From Pseudomonas phenolilytica (GTDB taxonomy: Bacteria > Pseudomonadota > Gammaproteobacteria > Pseudomonadales > Pseudomonadaceae), in the NCBI RefSeq assembly GCF_021432765.1, contig NZ_CP058908.1, forward strand, positions 822,001 to 886,000: DNA of 64,000 nucleotides, read 5' to 3'. Each line of letters begins with the position of its first letter. Position 1 is the stretch's first letter. Below the pieces are notes generated by a model that was given only the letters and a program-made list of their open reading frames with translations, did not search any database and was not told where the DNA came from. The position numbers and the translations under genes were made by a program. Shown here in pieces: positions 1 to 11,656 of this stretch.

Positions 1-926
1 GCGAACACCGCGCCGGCTTCCACGGCGGCGAGTTGGTCCTTGTCACCGAGCAGGATCAGCCGCGCCTTGGGCGGCAGCGCGGCGACCAGCTTGGCCATCA
101 GCGCCAGATCGACCATCGACGCCTCATCCACCACCAGCACGTCGAGCGGCAGCGGATTGGCCGCGTCGTGGCGCACCCGCGGGCTGTCGCCGCGGCTGCC
201 GAGCAGGCGATGCAGGGTGCGCGCTTCGTCCGGCAGCGCCGCCTTGACCGCGTCACTGACCGGCAGCTCGGCCTTGGCGTGGCGGATCGCCTCGGCCATG
301 CGTGCCGCCGCCTTGCCGGTGGGCGCCGCCAGGCCGATGGCCAGCCGCTCGCCGCCGGGCTGTTCGAGCAATGCCGCGAGCAGGCGCACCACGGTGGTGG
401 TCTTGCCGGTGCCGGGGCCGCCGGAGATCACCGCCAACCGCCGGCGTACCGCCTGCGCCGCGGCCAGCCGTTGCCAGTCCGGGCGCTGCTGATTGAAGGC
501 GAACAGCCGCGTCAGGCTCTCGCCGAGCTGCGCTTCATCGACCGGCGACCGATCGCCGGCACGCGCCAGCAACTGTTCGGCCAGCTGCCGCTCGTAGGCC
601 TGGTAACGGGCGAGGTAGAGCCGCTCGCCGTCGAGGATCAGCGGCGCGTAGGCGCCGGGCGCGCCGACCAGCGACGAGGCGCGCAGGCAGGCGCGCCAGT
701 CGGCCAGCGCCGGCAGGCGGATATCGTGCTCCGGCCACGGCCTGCGCCCGGCCAGGCGCGCCAGCGGCAGGCAGACATCGCCTTTGCCCAGCGCCTCGCA
801 GCACAGCGCGGCGGCCAGCAGGACCGGCACCGGCGCCGTCGGCTCGAGGCGCTGCAGGCTGGCGATGAAGGCGCGTTCCAGCGCACCCAGCAGCAGTTGC
901 GCCAGCGTCGCGGCGGTGTCGGCCAT
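1..926 (-). CDS. recD: Exodeoxyribonuclease V alpha subunit RecD (3' part outside window)
   Basis: RecD is the fast 5'-3' helicase of the RecBCD helicase-nuclease, which processes double-strand breaks for recombination. The first 308 residues are visible; the family is about 650-700 aa, so the C-terminal half lies beyond the left edge. A Walker A motif GGPGTGKTTT is at residues 169-178, a UvrD/RecD-type APTGKAA motif near 201-207, and a Walker B-like VVDEASMVD near 265-273. The ATG overlaps the recB stop codon by one base (TGATG), which implies translational coupling. A GAGGGACAC stretch upstream supplies the Shine-Dalgarno sequence. The reading frame is open to the edge with no defect. Confidence 0.95.
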   Translation of the reverse strand, partial: MADTAATLAQLLLGALERAFIASLQRLEPTAPVPVLLAAALCCEALGKGDVCLPLARLAGRRPWPEHDIRLPALADWRACLRASSLVGAPGAYAPLILDGERLYLARYQAYERQLAEQLLARAGDRSPVDEAQLGESLTRLFAFNQQRPDWQRLAAAQAVRRRLAVISGGPGTGKTTTVVRLLAALLEQPGGERLAIGLAAPTGKAAARMAEAIRHAKAELPVSDAVKAALPDEARTLHRLLGSRGDSPRVRHDAANPLPLDVLVVDEASMVDLALMAKLVAALPPKARLILLGDKDQLAAVEAGAVF

Positions 927-3900
927 CAGTGTCCCTCCTCGAACAGCCGGTCCAGCGCATCGAGCAACGCATCGTCGGGACGGGCGAAATACACCCCGGC
1001 CGCGGGCATGCCGCGCAGGAACAGATAGAAGGCGCCGCCCAGCTGCTCGTCGCGGAAATCCGCCAGGCGCTGGCGCAGGAAACGCCGCAGCGCCACCAGG
1101 TAGATCAGGTATTGCAGGTAGTAGTGTTCGCCGGCGAGCGCCTGCAACAGCCGCTCGCCGCCGTAGTAGCTGGCGTCCGGGCCGAGCCAGTTGGACTTGT
1201 AGTCGGCGATGTACCAGCGCCCGTCATGCTCGAAGGTGAGGTCGATGAAACCCTTGAGAAAGCCGCGCAGGGTGTCGAACTCCAGCCGCGCCGCCGCCTC
1301 GCGCAGCGGCGCCGGCAGCCCGCTGGCCGGATCGGCGAGCAGCGCGCGCAGGCGCGTGACGTCGAGCTGGCGCACCGGGAAGGTGAAACCCAGCTCCGGC
1401 AGGCGACGGGCGGCGTGCAGGCCGGCCAGCGTCAAGCCGGCGCCGTCGAGATCGGTGGTCAGCACCTGTTGCAGCTGGGCGATGGCGATGTCGCGCCATT
1501 CCAGCGGCAGGCCGAAGGCCTGTAGCGCCGGCTCGACCCGCTCGGCCAGCGCGCCCCGGCCACGCGCCCAGTCTTCAAGGATCGCGTGCAAGCAGGTACC
1601 GGCACGCGCGCCACGCGGGAAGGCGAAGAAACCGCTGCCCGGCTCGGCCGCGTCCGGCATGACCAGCGCGTCGCGGTCCGGGGCCTCCATATGCAGGCCG
1701 GCGGCCAGCCCGGAAAAGCTGCCGATACGCCAGGCGCTGTGCAGGCTGCGCTCAAGGCGCGCCAGCTGTCGCGGCGCAACGGCGCGCAGGCTGTCGGCGG
1801 TGCTCGCCTCACGGGTTTCCAGCGGCAGGCAGGCGGTGCTGCCGGCGCTCGCCTGCGTCAGCCGTTCGACCTCGCCGCGCAGGCCGGCGCCGTCCAGCGC
1901 AGCCAGATGGTTACCGAGTTCGCCGAGCGCATCCGCGCCGGCCAGCTCGCGGCCGTGTAGCAGCCAGGCCAGGGCACTGCTATGCAGACCTTCATCGGGC
2001 AGCTCGCCGTCCTTCTTCGCCTTGGGCAGCGCCACCGGCCCCCAGTGCAGCCACAGCCGATCCCGCGCGCGGGTCAGCGCCACGTAGGCCAGGCGCAGCT
2101 GCTCGGCGAACGTCTCGCGGCGCGCGCGCTGCAGATTGTCCGGCAGCTCGGCGCTGCCCAGGTCCAGCAGCGGCCGGCCGTGTTCGTCGTGGCAGCGCGC
2201 GCTGTCGAGATTCTTGCCCAGCAGCTTGCCGTCCCAGAGGAACGGGCAGAACACCAGTGGGTACTCCAGGCCCTTGCTGGTGTGGATGGTGACGATCTGC
2301 ACCCGTTCGGCATCGCTTTCCAGGCGCAGCAGCGCCTCGTCGCCGGCGCCTTCGCCGCCACGCTGGGCGTTGAACCACGCCAGCAGCGGTTCCAGCCCCG
2401 GCCGCAGCAGGCTCTCGGCCTGCAGCAGCTCACCCAGGTGCAGCAGGTTGGTCAGCCGGCGCTCGCCGTCGAGGCGCGCCAGCAGCCGCTCGGCCACCGC
2501 CTGCTCGTCGAGCCAGGCGCGGAACACACGCATGAAGCCCTGCTGCTGCCAGAGCTGGTGGTAGCGCTCGGCCGCCTCACGCTCGCTGTCCCATTGCTGC
2601 TGATCGTCCTGGCAGCGCGCCAGATCGACGGCGCTCCGCCCCAGCAGGCGCGTGGCCAGGGCGTGGCGCAGCAGGCCTTCGCGGCCCGGCTCGGCGTAGG
2701 CGGCCAGCACCGCGGCCAGCTCGGCGGCCTCCTCGCTGGCCCAGACGCTGTCGCGCCCGCGGCGCACGCTGGGTACGCCGCGGGCAGCCAGCTGCTCGGC
2801 GATCAGCGCGGCCTGCCGGTGGTTGGCCACCAGCACGGCGATGTCGCCGCCCTTGAGCGGGCTGAACTGGCCGTCCTGCTCGAAGCCGGCGCGGCCCTCG
2901 GCAGCGGCGGCCAGTTGCCGCGCGATGCGCCGGGCACAGTCGCGGGCGGCGAGTTCGGCCGCCTCCGCCTTGCTCAGCGCATCGTCGCCGAGCCAGACCA
3001 GCGCCAGCGGCGCGCCGGCTTCGTCTTCCTGCAGACGCAGGGTGGCGCGTGACTTGTCGGCAGCGGTGACCGGCGGATAGTCCAGCCCGTCCTCGGAGAA
3101 CGGCCGCGGGCGCGCGAACAAGCGATTCAGCGCATCAATCAGTTGCGGCGTCGAACGGTGGTTCACCGGCAGGTCATAGGCCGGCCGGTCGATCTGCTGG
3201 CGGGCCTGCAAATAGGTCGCCAGATCGGCGCCGCGGAAGGCGTAGATCGCCTGCTTGGGGTCGCCGACGAAGCACAGCGAGGCGCCGCTGCCGCGCGCGT
3301 AGATGCGATCGAAGATGGCGTACTGGATCGGATCGGTGTCCTGGAATTCGTCGATCAGCGCCAGCGGATACGTGCTGCGCAGCGCCGCAGCCAGGTCCTC
3401 GCCCACCGGCCCCTGCAGCGCCTGGTCGAGACGGTTGAGCAGGTCGTCGAAGGCCAGCAGGCGCTGCGCCGCCTTGCGCTCGGGAAGCTCGCGGTTGAGC
3501 CGTGCGAGCAGCGCCACCTGCAGCGCGACCAGCCGCTGGCGGCCGGCCGGCAGCGCCTCGGCGAGGTGGTCGGCGAGTTCATCCAGCGCCTGCGCCAACG
3601 CGCAGTCGGGGGCGTCGAAGCCCTTCTTGCAGGCCTTGGCCAGCGCCCGCGCGCCGAACTTGAGCAGGCCGTCCGGGGCGTCGTAGAGCGCCGCCGGATC
3701 GGCGAACCAGGCGTCCAGTTCGCTGCGCCAGAGCGGGAATTTCAGCGCCTTGTGGGTGCTCTGGCTCAGCCCGCGATGGGCGTCGAGTTCCTCCACCCAG
3801 GCGTTGCCGTTCTGCTGCCAGAGCGTCGCGGCGCGCTGCCAGGCGGCCTCGACGGCGCGGCTGTCAGCAGGCGCCGGCGGCTCGTGCGGCTCGACCCGCA

Positions 3901-4474
3901 GGTACGGCTTGCCCAGGTGCGCGCGCAGGCGCTGGCGCAGCCATTGCGGGGTGATCTTCTGCTTGGCCAGCAGGCGCGCCCAGGCCGGATCGGCGGCGGC
4001 CAGCTCGCCGCGCCAGGCATCGGCCAGCAGCGCGTCGATCAGTTCGCGGTCGTCGGCAGTGAGTTCGCTGTCGAAGTCGCCGCCGGCCTCGAACGCGGCA
4101 TCCTGCAGCGCACGCTGGCAGAAGCCGTGGATGGTGAACACCGCAGCCTCGTCGAAGCCGTGCACGGCGAGCAGCAGGCGCCGGCGCGAGGCGTCGTCGG
4201 GGAAGCGCGCGTGCAGGCGGTTGAGGAAGTCGTCGTCGCTCGGCGTGCCGTCATAGACCGCCAGCAGCGTGGCCAGCCGCGCGCGGATGCGCTCGCGCAA
4301 CTCGGCGGTGGCGGCGGTGGTGTAGGTGACCACCAGGATCTGCCCCACCGACAGCTGGCGCTCCAGCAGCAGGCGGGCGTAGAGCGCGGTGAGCGTCCAG
4401 GTCTTGCCGGTGCCGGCGCTGGCCTCGATCAGCGAGCGGCCGTCGAAGGGCGAATCGAGCAGGTCCAGGCTCAT
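926..4474 (-). CDS. recB: Exodeoxyribonuclease V beta subunit RecB
   Basis: RecB is the 3'-5' helicase and only nuclease subunit of RecBCD, which resects DNA ends and loads RecA after Chi. The protein is 1182 aa, normal for the family. Walker A EASAGTGKTWT lies near residues 17-27, the UvrD-type DEFQDTDPIQ motif II near 370-400, and the C-terminal nuclease signature GFIDLTF...ADYKSN near 1080-1095, so helicase and nuclease domains both look intact. The start MSLDLLDSPF was chosen over an upstream in-frame ATG because its ATG overlaps the recC stop (ATGA) and the family begins just before the Walker A motif. Confidence 0.96.
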   Translation of the reverse strand: MSLDLLDSPFDGRSLIEASAGTGKTWTLTALYARLLLERQLSVGQILVVTYTTAATAELRERIRARLATLLAVYDGTPSDDDFLNRLHARFPDDASRRRLLLAVHGFDEAAVFTIHGFCQRALQDAAFEAGGDFDSELTADDRELIDALLADAWRGELAAADPAWARLLAKQKITPQWLRQRLRAHLGKPYLRVEPHEPPAPADSRAVEAAWQRAATLWQQNGNAWVEELDAHRGLSQSTHKALKFPLWRSELDAWFADPAALYDAPDGLLKFGARALAKACKKGFDAPDCALAQALDELADHLAEALPAGRQRLVALQVALLARLNRELPERKAAQRLLAFDDLLNRLDQALQGPVGEDLAAALRSTYPLALIDEFQDTDPIQYAIFDRIYARGSGASLCFVGDPKQAIYAFRGADLATYLQARQQIDRPAYDLPVNHRSTPQLIDALNRLFARPRPFSEDGLDYPPVTAADKSRATLRLQEDEAGAPLALVWLGDDALSKAEAAELAARDCARRIARQLAAAAEGRAGFEQDGQFSPLKGGDIAVLVANHRQAALIAEQLAARGVPSVRRGRDSVWASEEAAELAAVLAAYAEPGREGLLRHALATRLLGRSAVDLARCQDDQQQWDSEREAAERYHQLWQQQGFMRVFRAWLDEQAVAERLLARLDGERRLTNLLHLGELLQAESLLRPGLEPLLAWFNAQRGGEGAGDEALLRLESDAERVQIVTIHTSKGLEYPLVFCPFLWDGKLLGKNLDSARCHDEHGRPLLDLGSAELPDNLQRARRETFAEQLRLAYVALTRARDRLWLHWGPVALPKAKKDGELPDEGLHSSALAWLLHGRELAGADALGELGNHLAALDGAGLRGEVERLTQASAGSTACLPLETREASTADSLRAVAPRQLARLERSLHSAWRIGSFSGLAAGLHMEAPDRDALVMPDAAEPGSGFFAFPRGARAGTCLHAILEDWARGRGALAERVEPALQAFGLPLEWRDIAIAQLQQVLTTDLDGAGLTLAGLHAARRLPELGFTFPVRQLDVTRLRALLADPASGLPAPLREAAARLEFDTLRGFLKGFIDLTFEHDGRWYIADYKSNWLGPDASYYGGERLLQALAGEHYYLQYLIYLVALRRFLRQRLADFRDEQLGGAFYLFLRGMPAAGVYFARPDDALLDALDRLFEEGH

Positions 4475-7400
4475 GCGTCTTGCTCCTCGTCCGGGGCCAG
4501 GGCATCCAGCGCCGGGCCGATCAGCTGCTCGGCCAGCGCCTCGAAACGCGCGTCCAGCGGATCGCGGTCGCGGAAGGCCAGCGCGTTCCAGGGGTCTTCG
4601 CACTCGCCGGCGATGGGGCTGAACTCGGCGCCCAGCCACGCCTCACGGGCACGCTTGCGCGCCGTTTCGATGGGTTCGCTGCCGCGTGCCGGGTTGCGAT
4701 AGCCGCGGGCGAAGGCGTGGCTGCTACGCGCCAGCAGCGGCAGCGGCTCGCGGATCGCGCTGCGATAGGCGGCGAGCCAGGGTTCGAGCAATGCGGCGGC
4801 GTTTGCCAGCGGCCCCAGCTGCCAGTCGCCGGCCGGCGAGAGCAGCAGGCTGCGGCGCTCGATAGCCGGCGTGGCGGCCAGGTTGAGCAGCAGGTGGCGC
4901 AGCCAGAACGGCGCCAGGTCCCATTCGCCAAGGCGGCCGAGCTTCCAGCCGAACAGCCCACTCGGCGTCACGCCGTCCAGCCAGCCGTGGATGCGCACGC
5001 CGGCGAGGGTGATGTCGATCGCCAGCGGCTCGGGTACGGCCTGCGGGCGCTGCTCGAACAACCGCGGGGCGAAGGCGCGGACCGGCCCGCGCAGCCGCCC
5101 CCACAGCGCCTGGCCGAGTTCGCCGGGCGGCAGCCAACCGGCGGCGCTGGCCAGCCGACGCTCGTCGCGGTCGCTCCAACCGTGCTCGACGGCCTGCAAC
5201 GACAGCTGACGCAGGCCATTCCAGGCGGGCAGCTCCAGCTCGAACGGCTCGTCGCTGGCCAGCGCTTGCTGGGCCTCGGCCAGGCGCAGGCCGAGGCGCT
5301 GCTCGAGCAGAAAGCGCGGCGGGTGGCGAAAGCACTGCAACAGCTGCGACGGCTCGATGGTGAGCCAGGCGGCGTCCGGCTCGGCGAGCAGGCTGGCGAA
5401 CGGCACCACGTCCCGTGCGGGTGCCGCCAGTGCCTGGGCGGCGCGGAACCAGGCGGCGGCAAAGCCGGCATGCGCGCCGCCGGCAAAGTTGCCCGGGGCG
5501 AAGGGCTGCAGCGGATGGGCGATGACGATCCGCGCGCTGGGCTTGCCGCCGTCGGCCAGCACCGCGGTGAGGTCGACTGCCTCCAGCACCTCGCTGAGCA
5601 GCACCGAAGGCGGCAGCTCGGCATTGTCGCGCGGGTCGCGGCCGACGTAGGACAGGTACAGCGCCTCACGTGCCGAGAGCAGGGTTTCCAGCAGCAGGTA
5701 GCGGTCGTCCAGGCGCCGTGCACGGTCACCGCGGCGCGGATGGCGGGCAATCAGGTCGAAGCCGGCCGGCGGATTGCGCCGCGGGAAGGCACCGTCGTCG
5801 AGACCGAGCAGGCAGACCAGGCGGAACGGCAGGCTGCGCATCGGCACCATGGTGCAGAAGGTCACCGCGCCGGTGAGAAAGCCCGCCGCCCCGCCTCCCT
5901 GCTGCAGCGCCGCGCTGAGCTGTTGATGTACCAGCTCCACCTCGATCGGCCGGGCCAGGTCCGCCGCCTGCGCCTGCTCGCGCAGCGCCGCGCAGGCCTG
6001 CGACAGCAGCAACAGGGTATCGCCGGCCTCGCGCTCATCGAACAGCTCGTCGAGCAGCAGCTGCAGATCGTCGGCCCATTGCGCCAGCGATCGCGGGCGG
6101 GCGAGCCGGTCGGCCAGCTCGCCGAGGCGCTCGACGAATGCCACCAGCCGCCCGAGCAGCTGGCCGCGCGCGCCTTCCAGGGCATCCAGCGGCCAGTGCT
6201 CGCCGAGCAGTGGCGCGGCGTCGCCGGCCAGTTGCGGCGGCGCGGCAAAACCCAGCAGCAGGCGATCCAGCCCCTGGCGCCAGGTGAATGCGGCCTCGTC
6301 CGGCAGGCCGAGCGCGGCGCGCTGGCCGGCATCGCGGCCCCAGCGCACGCCGGCGTCACGCAACCAGTCGCGCAGCAGCGGCAGGTCTTCGTTGTCGATA
6401 CCGGCGCGGCGGGCGATGGCCGGCTGCTCCAGCCAGGCAAGGACTTCCTCGGCGGTAAAGCGGCTCTGCGCCAGCAGCAGCAACTGCAGGAACGCCTCGA
6501 TCAGCGGTACCTCGGCGCGCAGGCTGCGGTCGGCCAGGCTGTAGGGAATGCGCGGCACACCCTCGCGGGCGGCGAATACCGCCTCGATGAACGGCGCGTA
6601 ACGCTCGATATCCGGCGTCAGCACCACCACCTGATCGGGGCTCAGCGCCGGGTCGGCGGCAAAGCGCGCCAGCAGCTGGTCATGGAGGATTTCCACCTCG
6701 CGCAGCGGTGAATGCGCAACGTGCACTTCCAGCGAACGGTCGTCGGCGGCCAGCGCCATGCGCTCCTCCGGCCGGCGCGTGCGCAGGCGCAGGATGTCGT
6801 GCTGCAGCGCGTGCAGCAGGCTGTCGTCACGCAGGTCCGCGTCCTCGGAGTACAGGCCGAACTCCGCGCCGTCGAGGGCGAACAGCGCATCGAAGAAGTC
6901 GCGGCCCTGCTTGCCGAGGCTGGCCAGCAGCGGGTGGCCGACGTCGAGGTACCAGTCGTCCGCAGCGCTTTCGGGCCGACGCGCCAGCTCGCGGATATCG
7001 CGGATCTCGCCCCAGGCCTCGCGGCTCGGGTTGAGCGCGCAGACCACCACGTCGATGTGCCGCGCCAGGCCGTCGAGCACGCGCAGGTGATGCGGCGGCA
7101 GGCTGCTGATGCCGAACACCAGCAACCGCTCGGGCAGTCCCGCCAGCGGCTCGTCGCGGTACAGCCGCTGCAGCAGGTCGCCGAGCAGACGTGCGCGGTG
7201 CGGGTGGCCGTTCTTGGTCAGTTCGCGCCAGAGCAGCGCCTGCCAGCTTTCATCGGCGCCGAGGTCGAGGGTTTCGCCGCGTTCCCAGGCGGCCAGCCAG
7301 TCGTCGCGGTAGAGCAGGTACTGGTCGAAGGTATCGGCGATCTTCGCCGCCAGGCTCAGCCGCCGGCGCTCGTCGCCACCCTCCAGGTACTGCGCCAGGC

Positions 7401-7725
7401 GGGGCGCCAACTGCAGATTGGCCGGCTCGCACAGCCAGCCGTACAGCCGCCAGGTCAGCGTCGACGGGGCGAACGCCGACTGCTCCGGCAAGCTGCCGAG
7501 CACCGTGCGGCTGAGGTCCCAGACGAAGGCGGCCGGTAGCTGCAGGTCGAGCTGCATGGCAATGCCCTGCTTGCGCGCCAGCTCCAGGGTCAGCCAGCGG
7601 CCCATGCCCTGGCTCGGCACCACGATCCGCGCTGGGGCGAACGGGTCGGCCAGCGGCTGGGCGAGCAGCGTGGTGGCCAGTTCGCCGAGGGTTTCCAGAT
7701 CGGGGGCGTGGTAGAGGTTGAGCAT
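4471..7725 (-). CDS. recC: Exodeoxyribonuclease V gamma subunit RecC
   Basis: RecC is the Chi-recognition and scaffold subunit of RecBCD. The protein is 1084 aa and starts MLNLYHAPDLETLGELA, the usual RecC N-terminus; the longer reading frame with ten extra residues is less likely. Typical RecC segments include VPSQGMGRWL near residue 45 and a PMRSLPFRLVCLLGLDDG stretch around residue 630, which belongs to the inactive helicase-like fold. Its stop overlaps the recB start by four bases, so recC-recB-recD form one tightly packed minus-strand transcription unit. The gene is divergent from the Cache-domain gene at 7954. Confidence 0.96.
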   Translation of the reverse strand: MLNLYHAPDLETLGELATTLLAQPLADPFAPARIVVPSQGMGRWLTLELARKQGIAMQLDLQLPAAFVWDLSRTVLGSLPEQSAFAPSTLTWRLYGWLCEPANLQLAPRLAQYLEGGDERRRLSLAAKIADTFDQYLLYRDDWLAAWERGETLDLGADESWQALLWRELTKNGHPHRARLLGDLLQRLYRDEPLAGLPERLLVFGISSLPPHHLRVLDGLARHIDVVVCALNPSREAWGEIRDIRELARRPESAADDWYLDVGHPLLASLGKQGRDFFDALFALDGAEFGLYSEDADLRDDSLLHALQHDILRLRTRRPEERMALAADDRSLEVHVAHSPLREVEILHDQLLARFAADPALSPDQVVVLTPDIERYAPFIEAVFAAREGVPRIPYSLADRSLRAEVPLIEAFLQLLLLAQSRFTAEEVLAWLEQPAIARRAGIDNEDLPLLRDWLRDAGVRWGRDAGQRAALGLPDEAAFTWRQGLDRLLLGFAAPPQLAGDAAPLLGEHWPLDALEGARGQLLGRLVAFVERLGELADRLARPRSLAQWADDLQLLLDELFDEREAGDTLLLLSQACAALREQAQAADLARPIEVELVHQQLSAALQQGGGAAGFLTGAVTFCTMVPMRSLPFRLVCLLGLDDGAFPRRNPPAGFDLIARHPRRGDRARRLDDRYLLLETLLSAREALYLSYVGRDPRDNAELPPSVLLSEVLEAVDLTAVLADGGKPSARIVIAHPLQPFAPGNFAGGAHAGFAAAWFRAAQALAAPARDVVPFASLLAEPDAAWLTIEPSQLLQCFRHPPRFLLEQRLGLRLAEAQQALASDEPFELELPAWNGLRQLSLQAVEHGWSDRDERRLASAAGWLPPGELGQALWGRLRGPVRAFAPRLFEQRPQAVPEPLAIDITLAGVRIHGWLDGVTPSGLFGWKLGRLGEWDLAPFWLRHLLLNLAATPAIERRSLLLSPAGDWQLGPLANAAALLEPWLAAYRSAIREPLPLLARSSHAFARGYRNPARGSEPIETARKRAREAWLGAEFSPIAGECEDPWNALAFRDRDPLDARFEALAEQLIGPALDALAPDEEQDA

Positions 7726-7953
7726 GCGCGCACCACAGCAAGGTCGAGCGGGCAAGGTTACAGGCCACCCGCGCGAGTGGCGAGCCGGCCGGGCGCCGCG
7801 GCATGGCGTCGCAAGAGGTCGGCGGCGGGGGTTTTCTACTCCTTTCGCCTGCCACTTCCTGTTCCGACGACCAATATCATTTCCGCCGACGAACCCTAGG
7901 ATGGGGTGCGATGGGGCGATCGAATACCGCCCATTACCCGCCAGGAGTCACCC

Positions 7954-8847
7954 ATGAATCGCACGCACACTCTGCTCATGCTGTCTCTCACTGCCGCCCT
8001 GGGTGTCATGCCGCTGGCGCATGCCGCCACGCCCGCTGCACCGGCGACGGCCGTCGGCTCGCTGGAGCGCGCACAGGCCAAGCAGGCCAAGGCGCTGCTC
8101 GACAACGCCGCGCTCTACCTGCAGGCCAACGGCCCGGAACAGGCGCTGGCCGCGTTCAACGACCGAGATGGCGCCTTCGCCAAGGGCCAGTACTACATCT
8201 TCGTGCTCGGCACCGACGGCACCATGCGCGCCAGCGCCGGCACCTCGGCCAGCCTGGTCGGGCTGAACGTGCGCGACCTGAAGGACGCCAGCGGCAAGCC
8301 CTTCATCAACGACATCCTCGAAGCGGCCAAGCGTGACGACAGCGGCGCGGTGGCCTACCACTGGCTGAACCCGGCCGACAACAAGGTGGAGAACAAGCTC
8401 AGCCAGTTCCGCAAGGTCGGCGAGAACATCCTCTGCGTCGGCTACTACATCCCGCGCGCGACGGCGGAACAGGCCCAGGCGCTGCTGGACAAGGCGGTGG
8501 CACGACTGCGCGAAGTCGGCGGCGAGACGGCCTATCGCCAGTTCAACGAGCGCAACGGCGAATTCTTCGTCAACGACGAGTATGTGTTCGTCATCGGCCT
8601 GGAAGACGGCAAGTACCGCGCCAGCGGCGGTTCGCCGAACCTGGTCGGCGTCGACGTGCGCGCGGTGAACGACGCCGCCGGCAAGCCGCTGTTCCGCGAG
8701 ATGATCGAGCTGGCCCGCAAGGACGGCACCGGCACGGTGGAATACGTCTGGCGCAACCCGGTGACCAATGCCGTGGAGCACAAGCGCACGCTGATCCAGC
8801 GGGTCGACGACGTGCTGCTCGGCGTGGGCTACTACACCCCGCGCTGA
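7954..8847 (+). CDS. Secreted tandem Cache-domain protein
   Basis: This is a 297-aa exported protein with a cleavable signal peptide (hydrophobic residues 5-22, AHA-like cleavage site). It contains two homologous copies of a Cache sensor domain, roughly residues 45-165 and 170-297. Both copies carry the same pattern: an aromatic FV(I/L)G strand, a (D/E)DGxxRAS loop, NLVGxDVR, a GKP(L/F) helix and a terminal VGYYxPR strand. Cache domains bind small ligands such as organic acids, usually as the extracellular part of chemoreceptors or kinases. Here no transmembrane or signalling domain follows, so the protein is probably a free periplasmic sensor or binding protein. An AGGAG ribosome site precedes the ATG. 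Its ligand and partner are unknown, but the TRAP-TAXI transporter and an Aer-type receptor lie next door. Confidence 0.85.
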   Translation: MNRTHTLLMLSLTAALGVMPLAHAATPAAPATAVGSLERAQAKQAKALLDNAALYLQANGPEQALAAFNDRDGAFAKGQYYIFVLGTDGTMRASAGTSASLVGLNVRDLKDASGKPFINDILEAAKRDDSGAVAYHWLNPADNKVENKLSQFRKVGENILCVGYYIPRATAEQAQALLDKAVARLREVGGETAYRQFNERNGEFFVNDEYVFVIGLEDGKYRASGGSPNLVGVDVRAVNDAAGKPLFREMIELARKDGTGTVEYVWRNPVTNAVEHKRTLIQRVDDVLLGVGYYTPR

Positions 8848-8928
8848 CCGCACGGCTCTGCCTATCAGCCGGGCTGGCTGATCTGCGGTCTGTCAGCCCG
8901 CCCTCCTCCAGAAAGACCACTTCCCAAC

Positions 8929-8962
8929 AAAAAACCCCAGCCATGCTCACGCATGGCTGGGG
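8929..8962 (-). terminator. Rho-independent terminator of the TRAP permease gene
   Basis: A perfect 12-bp stem (CCCCAGCCATGC paired with GCATGGCTGGGG) has a four-base loop. On the minus strand it is followed by six U residues. It sits 27 bases beyond the TRAP permease stop codon and between convergent genes. The U-run is present only in the minus direction. Confidence 0.85.
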
Positions 8963-8988
8963 TCAGGCGATGCCGGCAAGCGCTTCGC

Positions 8989-11538
<2,550 letters not shown>

Positions 11539-11574
11539 GAAATGAGGCCTGTTTTTTCAGGTGACGGAAACCAC

Positions 11575-11607
11575 GAAAACCCGTGACCGAGCGGTGCACG
11601 GGTTTTC
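11575..11607 (-). terminator. Intercistronic hairpin between TAXI and TRAP permease genes
   Basis: An 11-bp perfect stem GAAAACCCGTG/CACGGGTTTTC lies in the 118-base gap between the binding-protein stop and the permease start. In the minus direction the stem ends with UUUUC, so it could terminate part of the transcripts or protect the 3' end of the binding-protein message. Either would give more binding protein than permease. Confidence 0.55.
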
Positions 11608-11656
11608 CGACTGAGCGAGGCAGGGGCAGGCGACCGCCGGAGCGGCCGCGCGACCC

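Noticed and set aside
1982..6711. Long plus-strand open frames opposite recB and recC (up to 743 aa)
   Set aside because: Gln/Arg-rich shadow frames of the RecBC coding strand without family features.
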